Shown here in pieces: positions 1 to 11,063 of a DNA stretch of 64,000 nt. Under the pieces are notes generated by a model that did not search any database, was not told the DNA's origin, and saw nothing but the letters and a program-made list of their open reading frames with translations. Positions within the stretch are counted from its first letter, which is position 1, and every line of letters begins with the position of its first letter. Origin of the DNA: Morinoia aosen. Taxonomy: Eukaryota > Arthropoda > Malacostraca > Amphipoda > Talitridae. Both the position numbers and the translations under genes were made by a program. The stretch is taken from assembly GCA_030386875.1 (NCBI GenBank), contig CM059564.1, positions 65,081,936-65,145,935 of the forward strand, given 5' to 3'.

Positions 1-661
1 GTTCGTGGCGCAAAGGAGCACGGTCAAGTTCGTGACGCAAAGGAGCACGGTCAAGTTCGTGACGCAAAGGAGCTCGGTCAAGTTCGTGACGCAAAGGAGC
101 ACGGTCAAGTTCGTGACGCAAAGGAGCACGGTCAAGTTCGTGGCGTAAAGGAGCACGGTCAAGTTCGTGGCGCAAAGGAGCACGGTCAAGTTCGTGGCGC
201 AAAGGAGCACGGTCAAGTTCGTGACGCAAAGGAGCTCGGTCAAATTCGTGACGCAAAGGAGCACGGTCAAGTTCGTGACGCAAAGGAGCACGGTCAAGTT
301 CGTGACGCAAAGGAGCACGGTCAAGTTCGTGACGCAAAGGAGCACGGTCAAGTTCGTGACGCAAAGGAGCACGGTCAAGTTCGTGGCGCAAAGGAGCACG
401 GTCAAGTTCGTGACGCAAAGGAGCACGGTCAAGTTCGTGACGCAAAGGAGCACGGTCAAGTTCGTGACGCAAAGGAGCACGGTCAAGTTCGTGACGCAAA
501 GGAACACGGTCAAGTTCGTGACGCAAAGGAGCACGGTTAAGTTCGTGACGCAAAGGAGCACGGTCAAGTTCGTGGCGCAAAGGAGCACGGTCAAGTTCGT
601 GACGCAAAGGAACACGGTCAAGTTCGTGGCGCAAAGGACGTCGGTCAAGTTCGTGACGCAA
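1..661. repeat. 27-bp minisatellite, about 24.5 copies, truncated by window start
   Basis: Head-to-tail units of 27 bp (each ending ...AGCACGGTCAAGTTCGTGAC) run from base 1 to about 661. Units vary mainly at three places: GAC/GGC, AGCAC/AGCTC and GGAGC/GGAAC. Because 27 is a multiple of 3, two plus-strand frames stay open. Frame 1 reads VRDAKEHGQ repeats from base 1 until TAA at 538-540. Frame 2 reads TQRSTVKFV repeats and is broken once, by TAA at 146-148. Neither frame has an ATG at a sensible place within the window. The right end stops abruptly at about 661, where unique AT-rich sequence begins. I regard it as a minisatellite. A translated repeat exon entering from the left cannot be excluded because the array continues past the window edge. 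Confidence 0.95.
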
Positions 662-1244
662 ATATTCTATATTAATCGATGCACCGGAAATTCCCATCAT
701 ATAGCAATTACAGGAAATTATTTCGACGATAAAATGTGATACGGTGGAACGACAACACTCTAAAACGATCTAACACAGCATGGGTTGACACTTGTACAGC
801 CGAGATGACAAACAAAAATAGGTTTATGATGCCTCCGGAATTTACAACTAAGGTCTAAAATAAATAATTTTTTTGTAACGTATACAACACAGCAAAGAGA
901 TGCAGAACCGTCATCGCTGAAAATATGGTACAGAACATGAATTTCGCTCGTCATTCATTAAAGCATAAGATTTACAGGTAAACATTCCTTATGTGTGTAG
1001 AGAAAAACTATTTAGGGGAATAGCAGCATGCCTATAAAGTTCAGATATATGATGGGTAACAAATAATAACATGAAAATAAGGACACTCTACAGCGAGATC
1101 TCTGAAAGGATCGTCTCATTTCAGCAAAAATACAATATAACCTCGAGAGAAACGATCGCACTAAACAGTGATTCCAAAACTTCCAGAGGCAAGGGCTGCT
1201 GTTCAGCTCTTCCCAACTGGCAGCCCTAAGTCAACGACGAAATA
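662..1244. other. AT-rich intergenic sequence
   Basis: Unique-looking AT-rich DNA between the 27-bp array and the first SINE-like copy. I see no coding, RNA or repeat signal. Confidence 0.5.
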
Positions 1245-1256
1245 CGAAGAAAAATA

Positions 1257-1615
1257 GTTTATTATTAGTTTATTAGTTAGTTTAAGCCTCCCTATCCTCA
1301 ACAATGAGATGTAAAGAGAGGAAGGAAGAAGGCACCATTTAGTATGGAGTTAAGGGAACGTGGAATCTATGCAGAAAGGGCACAGAAACAGAAAGCTAAG
1401 AAAGAAGTTCATGAAACAAGAAAAATTTGAAGAAGAAAGTGGTAGGCGGTGAAAAACAGGACAGCAGTGAACCGAAAAAAAGATGGTCCGTAACACAACA
1501 AAACCTATTCTATTTTAACAAAAGAAAGCCTACCTAACCTTTAGCTCGGGCCCTCACATTGTCCCCCTGGGAGCGCTAGTTCCCATAGATACAATAATTG
1601 TATCCCCCTGAGGGG
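1257..1615 (-). mobile_element. SINE-like element, copy A, with target-site duplication
   Basis: About 360-bp member of the dispersed family in this window. On the plus strand it runs from a TTAG/TTTATTA-rich edge, through AAGCCTCCCTATCC, CCATTTAGTATGGAG and ACAGCAGTGAACCG, to GGGAGCGCTAGTTCCC and CCCCCTGAGGGGCG. It is flanked by a 12-bp direct repeat, CGAAGAAAAATA, at 1245-1256 and 1616-1627; the outermost bases overlap the element end, so at least GAAGAAAAATA is duplicated. The duplication and the simple-repeat edge indicate retroposition, with the tail at the plus-strand left side, so the element is transcribed on minus. I see no tRNA A/B boxes, so its origin is open. Confidence 0.75.
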
Positions 1616-1627
1616 CGAAGAAAAATA

Positions 1628-3414
1628 AGGACTGATGTAACAATCAAATAAGAAGTGTAACTTGCTACCGCCATTATTTGGGAAGTTGTAGTCTATCTCG
1701 CTATGGTAGCCTTAGCGACTGAAAACCCACGCAACTATACAGTAATTTCAGGTGTGGCGATGTCCTTTGATAGCATTACAACACATGCAATGCGATCAAA
1801 AGGCTGAATTTCTATGGTGCACCGAAATGCTTGGAAAGTATTTTCCCCCCTCTAGGCGTCTCGCAAACAATAAATGTATTTAATTGAATTATGAAATACT
1901 ATATCTGCAATAACTATTCGTTCCGCCATTATTCTCCAATGTATTAGAACTGTTCAAGACCTGGCTACATGCATTAAAAAACGCTAGCAATTGGGTGGAC
2001 TATTACATTGCACAAATTGCACCAAATATTTTCAAAATCCTCCTAAAAAATAGTTGATTATTCTGCCATTCAAAGTAGCTTCCAGTTTCGAAAAAGTCAG
2101 TCATTCGAGTAAACAGGCAAAGCAATGCCATTATCAATTGAATTTCAGGGTTCACAGTGCAGATTTACAAGAGTGAACCAAACCTCAACCAAATGTTGCA
2201 CCACGCCGTGCGCTGCACGCATCTATCCTACCGACCACTGAAAGCTATCGCCCACTCGGGAAGAAGAGCCATGGAGCTGCAAGTCACTTTATTAGTTAAT
2301 GAGCTGAAATAAATCACTTTGAATGAAGCTAAAGTACCACTTAATGTTTCAATTGCTCCCGGAGGTCAGAATACAAACTCTATGATAGCTTACTTGAAAC
2401 ATGTTTGAAGTTTAATTACTTGAATTTCAAACTTTGAATTTAACACAAGGAATTGGTGCACTGAAGCAACTTTTCACGTTAAAGAGTTAGATAAAGTAAG
2501 TCATCTGTCCAGGAAATATTTTTAATAAGCTAGTATTAACTAAAGAACTTGAAACATAAAATAAAGCGTCAGGAAACGTAAAACAACCCCTCTGAAGGTT
2601 TTTGATTATGGTTCCTTGACATGGTGGAGCTCAGTAGCCACGCAAGTTGACCTATTTCCATGGAGCGGAAAGTGCGCATAAATCACAGGCCGAGCGCAGA
2701 AGTATTCGGATTTATTTCTAGAAAAACTTGAAGAATCTCGCGTCTGCTTTATCAATGAATCAATAAAGGTAAGTGGAGGCAAGTTTTTACGCATTAAAAG
2801 AACGTTTTCGCAAGTCATGACATGTTTTTATACGTGGAACGGTAGAGGGGATATACCTGTGGCTGAAATGGAAGATTCTGACGGACTTTCCAATTCGACG
2901 TGAAGGTTGTCAACTTCGACAGATCAAGTTCGCTTAATAAAAGCCAAAGGCAGACACATCTAATCGTTCAAGAATATTTATCCTCCAAAAAATGACACCT
3001 AGTACTTGAGAATCAGCACATAAAGTTCTTTTTTATAAAAAAAAAACGCTTTCAAGTTCAAAAATCGTGTCCAAACAGTGATGTGTCTGAGTAACAAATC
3101 AGAAGCCAACGCATTGTTTCCCTATCATCGCAGATCAGTGTTTTATCTGACATCCACTCCATATTTCGAAACTACAATAAAATATAAAATTTGAAGGTCG
3201 AAATTGTGACGAAATCCTTCGCTGAACAATAATTAAAATACTCAAAAGCAATGCTAACTCGCTAATTACAAGCAGATATGAGTTCAGATTGAGGTCATTT
3301 TTTGCCCATCAGAATGCATTCCTCACACGAATCACCGCGACTCTAAACAAAGTGTTTAAATTTCCATGTTTTTACATAAAAATTCAACCTTTGAACAATA
3401 CGAAGTTCATCCAC
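1628..3414. other. AT-rich intergenic sequence
   Basis: No gene or recognisable element. Short open frames have no coding character. Confidence 0.5.
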
Positions 3415-3461
3415 CAGAGTCGTATTAACTAATAATACGACTAATAACTAATACGACTCTG
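3415..3461. repeat. Perfect 13-bp inverted repeat
   Basis: CAGAGTCGTATTA at 3415-3427 is the exact reverse complement of TAATACGACTCTG at 3449-3461. The 21-bp loop repeats the TAATACGACTAAT theme. It can fold as a hairpin or may be a small foldback remnant. Confidence 0.85.
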
Positions 3462-4845
3462 CATAATGTAAAGAAATTCAGAGCGAGATTTTTAAATTGT
3501 GACCTGTAAAAGCCGCACTGAATTGCCTTTGATTTGAGTAAAAATGAAGAATCAACAGAGATATACTCGTACATCGGAATTCCTTTGACGTCGGATTTTA
3601 AAAGTTGCATTGATCCAATTTTTGCTCAGACTAATGCTCGCGTGTTCAAATCAAGTTTTATACATATTCATAGTTCGCATGAGTCAACGACGAATTTTTT
3701 AAACTCAAAATAAACCTCATGTCTAAATCTTTAATCGGAAGCAAACGCGAAGATGAGGAGAAAAAGAGAACTAAATTGTGAACACACTCAAAAAGAATAC
3801 AGTTACATACAAACTCTTTGATGTTCCCAACGTAAACGACCAAAAATAACAAGAGATAGTACATCGAAACTTTTCCGTGGCCTACGCATGGACTTAATGC
3901 CTGCAAAATATATACGTCTGAATTGAGCCCGAACAAAATGAGCAGAACTCCCGGCAAGGAAGTCGGACACAACTTCCGGAGACCGCACGCGCGGCACTCT
4001 CGTTTTCCTGGCGATGAGGACGACGAGGTAGGCACGCACTAGGAAAGGAAGGCGCGCCGCACAATTACCGCGGAATTTCTCATGACCGAGGTCCAGAAAA
4101 TGAGGGAAGGTTGAGTATCGCAGTAGCGTTTGTGGAGGTCTTCGTAAGCTTTAAAAAAGTTGGAGGAGAGCGGGGAAATAAATGCAACGTGGAGTATATG
4201 AAAAAACAGAAAAAATGAGGAATGTTGCGTACGAGTTGAAAGAAAAAAGTGGTGAAAAGAGTGTGGAAGTTAAAGTGCGCTGAAGGAAGAGTTTTGAAAT
4301 GAAATACAAGTTAAACTACTATAATAGGTCGTTGTGATAATAAATATAATCGATAATCAACAACAAACAAATGGCTGCCTACAACAGTCATTATCTCTCC
4401 TCACAAAAAAAAAAGATCTCGTACAGCTTCTAAGTTCATATTTAAAATTATGCTATTCTAATTGTTCAAAAAAATTCTCATTGTATTCTACTCACAACTA
4501 AAACAGATAAGTAGATTTACAATGTGAAAATTTTCGTGGAATGAAGTAAGCAGAGTACATTGCACCACCTCACTTAATTAATTAAGGGATAGAATAAGTT
4601 CATAACGAAAGATCGAATTGCGAAGCAAATGAGTTTGACGAAACAGCTTTTATAATAGACATCGTATACAGCTTCATAGAGTTATTTTATCAAAAAAGAT
4701 CGAGTGTCAGATCATAAGACGTGGAAAAACATCCTATACTGCGTAACATTTAACTGTATCACTCGACACGAAAAGAATACAAATCGGATATTTTCCTTAT
4801 TGTCTAATTTGTGCCCCAATGACTTATTATTTGAAGTTTATTTTT
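3462..4845. other. Intergenic sequence with a CpG-rich patch near 3950-4060
   Basis: Mostly AT-rich. A CpG-rich patch around 3950-4070 holds a minus-strand frame open from 4150 to 3803, whose middle translates as VRAYLVVLIARKTRVPRVRS, but no domain is recognised and no ATG begins it. The nature of the patch is unknown. Confidence 0.4.
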
Positions 4846-5215
4846 TTTAGATTAGATAAGTTAGCTTATGCCTCTCTAACCATAACAAAAATATTCCAAA
4901 GAGAGAAAGGCGGTAAGCACCACTTGGTATGGAGTTATAAGAAAAGGGAATTTACCCACAAGATGTGTTCCCACACAAGATCCCCTGTGCATAGAAACAA
5001 TAATTTAGGAATTTTTTTTTTAAACAAGCTAAAAGGTAAAGAATACATTCAGAGGAGATGAAAAACAGGACAGCAGTGAACCGAAAAAAAATATTCCCTA
5101 ATGAAACAAAAACCTATTCTATTTCAACTAGAAAAAGATTTACATAACTCACAGCTCGGGACCCCACATGAGCCCTTATTCCTATTGATATAATACATTA
5201 CTGATGCAATGCAGC
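4846..5215 (-). mobile_element. SINE-like element, copy B
   Basis: Shares the family landmarks in the same order and orientation as copy A: TAGATAAGTTAGC edge, GGTATGGAGTTA near 4928, the GTGTTCCCACACAAGATCCCC segment seen also in copy D, GGACAGCAGTGAACCGAAAAA near 5070 and CAGCTCGGGACCC near 5153. The GGGAGCGC end is degraded. No target-site duplication is evident. Confidence 0.65.
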
Positions 5216-5411
5216 GGAGTGGCAATTTCGTCCCTATTCTGATCCTGACAACCTGATGCCAGTGCAACTCCACTAACAGTAATGAGTTATAAATATCGGC
5301 GGAGAAGGCTTATGACCAGGTTCGGTACGGGTTATGGATCACTGAGGAGGACTAGGTAGCGAGGCAAATTAGCTGCATCTGTAGCAGACAGTAAGTGAGC
5401 AGCGACCGTGA

Positions 5412-5447
<36 letters not shown>

Positions 5448-6511
5448 CACACACACCGCACCCATGCGAGATATCGGTTGAATGAACAGCGCCGCCAGGA
5501 AGTGGAGCTGCACGGCCGTGAGCAGCAGTGCCTCAGATCACGCCTTCCAAACGCAGGAAATAAACAAGATGACCCATGTACACACAGACAGGACAGCCAG
5601 CATACAGGTTAATGAAACATAAACGTAATGAAAGAGCACAAATACACAATGTTCGGCATCATCACGATGGGTTTGATGTGTCATTATTGTTAACATTTTT
5701 AGGGATGCAAGAGAGATAATCGCCCTCTCGAACACATACCAAACGAACCAACTTATATTGTGAGAATTTTCAAGAAGTTGGTTACGCATTTATCTAAATA
5801 GAAAAATGAGGAAACCAAAATTCCATTCATGAGGCACCCAAGCCAACCTCCCGCCACAAACACCTCTGATGACATTACCCTTGGTCTCAAAAATTACATC
5901 GAGTAACTAAGGACATTTTTGAGCGAAGCAACCATTCACGCATTACTATTATCCCACAACAGACACTTCATGATAACCCGTCTTCTATGGTGAGCTAAGG
6001 AATCCTACCCAGTGCAGCGGAGCAGTAGTTACCGCGCTGAAGGCCAACCGTCCAGCGCAACCTTTAGAATTTGGGCAACCAGTTACAGCCTCGGTAGCAA
6101 TTTGACAAAGGGAAAAAAATTGCGCGTCAATTCAGTAAAATACTGCACAGGGAATATCACGTGAGACGAGGGATTGCATTTCCTCTAAAAAAATAAGCTG
6201 CAAATATATTAAAACTTGAGCCACGGTAAGAAGGGAAAATCGGGTCTTGCTGTAGTCCTTACTCGAGAAACTTATTGAGAACAGAATAGGAAGACCTTAA
6301 CGTTCGAGCACGTGACTCAGACAATCTTTTTTCGGTACCCTCTGCAAGTGAGGGTAAAAATACCTTGAACAATTAATTGAGGCCACCTCTACGCAGTCCA
6401 CCTTGCGTCCTAATTTGGATTCAGACCTCACAACTGACAAAAGACCTCAAGACCGAAAGGAGACCCCAACTCAGCTCGGACAAAGAAATTCGCCCTTAAA
6501 ACGACACTGGT
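5216..6511. other. Intergenic sequence with a CA microsatellite
   Basis: No gene support. It contains the CA repeat listed separately. Confidence 0.5.
5412..5456. repeat. (CA)n microsatellite
   Basis: An uninterrupted CA run of about 34 bp followed, after one AAC interruption, by further CA units. Confidence 0.97.
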
Positions 6512-6712
6512 GGTAAGTGCCAGCAGCGTCTCCGCACGTTCACCAAACGAAACGATCTCAGTGCTCGAAGAATGGCCGACCTTGCAGGGGCGATTGCGAG
6601 CGTCGTTGTGTGCGCATCAATTGCGGGTTGAGTGCAACGCGAGACTGGCGCTCACACGCGGGGAAAGTCGTGAGTGACGCACTCCGCGACATGTGTCGGT
6701 GAGCTCACGTTC
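6512..6712 (+). promoter_or_regulatory. CpG-dense island, possible promoter or first exon
   Basis: This 200-bp stretch has roughly two dozen CpG dinucleotides, in sharp contrast to the AT-rich flanks. It contains ATGGCC in a good start context at 6572, giving only a 19-residue frame, and ends near a donor-like GTGAGC at about 6700. Local CpG density is compatible with an unmethylated promoter or a 5' exon on either strand. No product can be named. Confidence 0.25.
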
Positions 6713-8039
6713 CCATAGCTCTTGTATGTCCTTACTTTGGTGTAAATGAGCTTAAGCTTGATAAGTTGGGAAATCGACAAATAAGACTTCGTTGGAAAAA
6801 TTAATTAATATCCATAAACTGAAGTTTTAATGAACTTAAATTTTTAGTTTGTTTTTCAAATTCGTAAAATAGGTCCTGAAATGACATATACACGTACTCT
6901 CAAGTCAAATTCTCTTAAAACCCCTCCTAATTGAGGCACATGCTTCGCTTTTATTTTGTTTGTGCCCAGAAATTTGCCGCCTTCGCGAAATTTGGAAGTA
7001 AATCAAGCCAGGGAGAAAATCAAGCTGAGAATAAGACAAAGTTTTCACTCATTTATAAATCTATTGACTAGGGGCCTGGAGAATCTCCATCACGTAATCA
7101 TCCGTGTAAAAGTTTCATGTGAACGATACTTGCCACCTCTCCTAGGAGGGAAAAATGGCTCGGTAAGTGAAATAAATCAAAATATAGATCGCCACCCACT
7201 CGACTCAAATCTAAGAAGCACTTTTACCACAAGATCCTAATTCAAAAAAAAATCATTTCAGCATTTCAAAATATATTCACCGTTGATAAAACTTTAAACA
7301 TCCCTAAAAACTAAGCTTACACCCTGTAAACTAATCTATGCCCTCAAACTCCGTTTACCACCAGAACAACAATCACTCAGCAAGCCCATCATCCGAAGAA
7401 CGGACCGATATCATTAAAGATACAAAAATAGAGTACAGACTCAACTATACTACAGCACTTTGTATCCTATCTTAACCGTTTCGTCTCACGATTCTCATCA
7501 AAATACATCACGTCGCGACAAGTAGATTAATCGATATTGTATTTTAAAAATCGGCTTCAGGTGTCTCATTTCATTGATAAAATAACGGGGAGCGCTTTTA
7601 AATATTATAGTCCAAAGTTAAGTACACCTGTAAGAAGAATCAAGTTTAAACTTTACATCAATTAAAATGAACACCGCCATCATATCTTCAGTCAAGCCAC
7701 GTGATGCACCTCATCCTGGCTTTAACACAACTAATAATGTTAAAGAAAACTGTTAAATTAAAAACAACTTGTACAACATATGCACGCATTTGTTGATTTA
7801 TTCCGTCAAAATGAATTTATTACTGCTTGCAAATTGACGACTGTAAATGTATTCGTTACTAGTCCTCTTCTACACCTACCCTGGTGCCTGTGTGTGATTG
7901 CTGTCTCACGCCACGAGATTTGGAGTAGCAGCCACCAAACGGCCAACTTGTTTCATTTCTGTTACCTTATTTAACGCGATGACCACGATGAACTAAACTG
8001 AAGTTCAATATTCACCTCAAATTTGAAGTTCATTGTAGT
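6713..8039. other. AT-rich intergenic sequence
   Basis: No gene, RNA or repeat is recognised. Confidence 0.5.
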
Positions 8040-8205
8040 AAGCAATTTTTAAAATAGCAAACACTAACTGGATCGTGCCTTCATTTCATTTTGAACAGAT
8101 TCTTATGAAAGTTGAGTTGGGGACTACTGGTCAATCAGCAGCATTATGAAAATCCCCTCAGTAATCACCGGCGGCTCTCGACGCGATCAAAGTGTTTATT
8201 CTGTT
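8040..8205. repeat. Dispersed repeat pair, copy 1
   Basis: Matches 33740-33895 in the same orientation, with shared blocks such as GTGCCTTCATTT, ACTACTGG(T)CAGCAGC and AAAATCCCCTC followed by a GGCGGCTC/GGCGCCCG segment and GTGTT. The divergence suggests an old interspersed family. No ends or TSD are found. Confidence 0.6.
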
Positions 8206-10821
8206 CTACCCTACCCTGCAAGAGCGTGGTCAGCTCGCGGGACTTTACAGCAGCAGGTCAGTGTTGCAGAAAACATCAAAGGCTGCATCCCTGTCACAGG
8301 GGAGATCCTGCAAATAATGTAACTGAGCGTAAGCCATAGGCTACTATTCCCTGCGAGGGGAGAATTGACACACTAATATGTGAACTGTTAATTAATACCA
8401 TAATGGGATTTAAAACATAATACCAGTAAGTGCATTGCAAATTTACTCCTGCTCGTGACTTGGGAGATGACAAGCTTCTGAAGAACAACTTAGTTGCAAA
8501 CACTTTAAACCGCATGACATCAGTACCTATATATGTGAGCCGTAAGGTAATTCCAGTATGTGACTTATAAGAGAGAACCATCACCTATCACACCTATAGA
8601 TAGCAATAGCTGTGACCCGAAAGTCGCACCTGTCATAAAGATATTTCAATCACCAATTTAAAAGTATATGCTAAATTTCGTACAGTTTGCAGTTTGAGAT
8701 GTACGAAAGCACTCAAGACTAACCATCAAATAACGCTTAAGATTCAAATTTAAAACTCTCACACCAATATCAATTATTTCCTGGTGTTCCTCACAATGTC
8801 GCACCAAAGAAATTAATTTATTTAAGATGAAGCTCATCAATTAGCAAGAAAAGACGTATAAGTTATTCGACGGGATATAACCTACAACACAGCATTCCAC
8901 ACGTCGAGCAATGCCGCACAACTTGAGAAGTCTTGTATTACTTGGAGCATGTAAGGAACTGATCAAAGACACGATCTATCACAGACTTACTAAAGGCAAA
9001 CAAACTCCTTCACAGTCCACTGTGCGTGGGCGCAGTCTATGGACACAACCAGTGTTCGACCAAAGCAAAGAACAGCCAGTTCAATTATGCTCACGTTAAG
9101 TTAAATGGATTACGGTTACGACTCCATGCTTCCTTGCAGGTGCTGAGAAAATATTTTATTAGCGTTTAAACAACAGGTTGCATCAAATGAACTGCAAAGT
9201 ATTGTAAAATTTGAAGCATCACATAAATGGACGGAAATTATTGTTAAAACATAATTACAAGTGTTATGAGAACACGTAAAAATTCAACCACCTCTTCACT
9301 TGTTGTGTACGATTTATTTCGTGATAGTTTAGGATTTGTTATGCTAAACCATTGGTCAACGTTCAGCATTAGTGTAGTGTTCACATCTCCCCTCTCCTCC
9401 ATCATTTTCATGGTTATGAATGCTTGTTATAGCGACCATGTATCTAGTTCCGTATGATAAAATATAAAATAAAAAACTACAAACAAAAACGAATTCAAAG
9501 TCGAGAAAACTAAGAAAATTAAAATAAACTCTAGTTGAAAAAAATAGACTTTTGACAATTAATTAGCAACAGTGAAAAAAAGTAACGTTGGTTTATGATG
9601 TTCTGATAACAAAGGAAATAGCATCGTCAAATAACATTAGAACACCCATAATCTGCATTTCCAATAGATAGAAATAGCAACAATAAGCCTGAGATACCAG
9701 CTCACACGCACATAACGGTAGGTAGCCTCACGGTGTATTGAATAGAGAATGTCCATTACGCGGACATCGATGATGTAGGAACCCGAGACCAAAGATTACG
9801 GATAGCTGCTTGGTGCTGACTCCAGAGTCTTAGTACCTTCAGCAAATCGTGGAGACATTGCTAGCAAAATAGCGTTCGGAAGCCTGGAATACGTTAACAA
9901 TGAACGAAAGGAAGATTATACCTTGACTCCATTTTACGGCAAATGACCGTAGTACTATGCAGAAGTATGAACCAAAAGACCACTCTATACGGTTAGCAGC
10001 ATGTAGGTGAAATGTACCGAAGATTGGAAGGATTAAATCATGAAAGTAGAAAAACTCTTGGCAAACCTTTACTATATAGCAACTTTGAAGCAACGAAACT
10101 TTCCACGAACTCTGAAAGTGTGTGATATCGATTATTAAGGGGCTGAAACAAATATTGAATATTTTCAGTGCTCCTAAACGCCCATCATTCCATTCTGCAG
10201 AATCATTGAATTTCCGCAACTGGCCGGGAAAAAAACTACAGGAAATAAAACTGGTTTTCACGCACCTCAGAGAAATGCGCGTCATCATACTACAAACAGG
10301 CTTATACTTGAGTAATCGACAGCGCAAACAAGCTACATATCCACGGGGTGTATAATTAAGTTCCGTCCATTGCGAGAACACAAAAGGTCACGACACCTAC
10401 AAAGGCCAAATCTGGCTTAAAGGTTGTCGATGTAGCAGTGAACGAGCACTGATAATAAAGAGGCATAGAAGGAAGATCTTGTTAGTCAAATCAACCGCTG
10501 AGTGAGGCCATCATTGCATTCTTAACAAAGTTATTGCCAGCAAAGGGCCATAAACGCGACGTGGCCACAAACAACATTTGCGGAAAAAATCTCACGGCTT
10601 AGAATACAAGTCTTGGCTTATTCATTTCCCAGTTTAACGTGATACAGATGACTTGTAACGATCTTATTTATTACCAGAGCAAGTTGCAGTAGTTGCTGTC
10701 CCACACTACCAAGCATAAGAAATCGAAATTCCGCACCTTACAAGTAAATATTACAGGCCAATCAGTATAAATTGTGCGTATTTTCTCAATAATCGGTAAA
10801 ATACCCTGAATGAACTTTTAA
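8206..10821. other. Intergenic sequence; one long open frame on minus at 9839-10381
   Basis: The 180-codon minus-strand frame has no recognised domain. It is rich in Phe, Cys and Ser, as random AT-rich DNA often is, and a 77-codon frame runs opposite. I do not call it a gene. The remainder is featureless. Confidence 0.4.
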
Positions 10822-11063
10822 AAATATGCAGAGTGTCCTAACCCATAAATCAGAGGTTAAAACTGGCAGAGTAGATTGAGTGATAATTTCACCTCACAGC
10901 GACGTAGATGTCTTTCAGGTAGAGTGGCCTAGTTCCTTGTTCAGTTCCTAGTTAGTAACTTGGCTAGGAAAAGCCAATTTGGCAACCCTGCGATGAACAC
11001 CACGCCTCTAACTTGAGTGCCCTAAAATTCGGTGTTTTGTGAGTTAGGACACTCCGCATATTT
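10822..11063. mobile_element. Short MITE with 27-bp terminal inverted repeats
   Basis: The left end, AAATATGCAGAGTGTCCTAA, and the reverse complement of the right end, AAATATGCGGAGTGTCCTAA, match over about 27 bp with three mismatches (10822-10848 and 11037-11063). The 242-bp length and absence of an ORF fit a non-autonomous DNA transposon. I find no clear target-site duplication, so the exact ends and superfamily are uncertain. CAGAGTGTCC at the inner edge resembles hAT termini. Confidence 0.7.

Noticed and set aside
3449..3459. TAATACGACTC resembling a T7 promoter core
   Set aside because: It is part of a perfect inverted repeat and lacks the CACTATAG continuation; a chance match rather than vector sequence.
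9839..10381. 180-codon minus frame as a gene
   Set aside because: No domain and no conserved-looking motif; an overlapping plus frame is also open, as expected by chance in long AT-rich windows.
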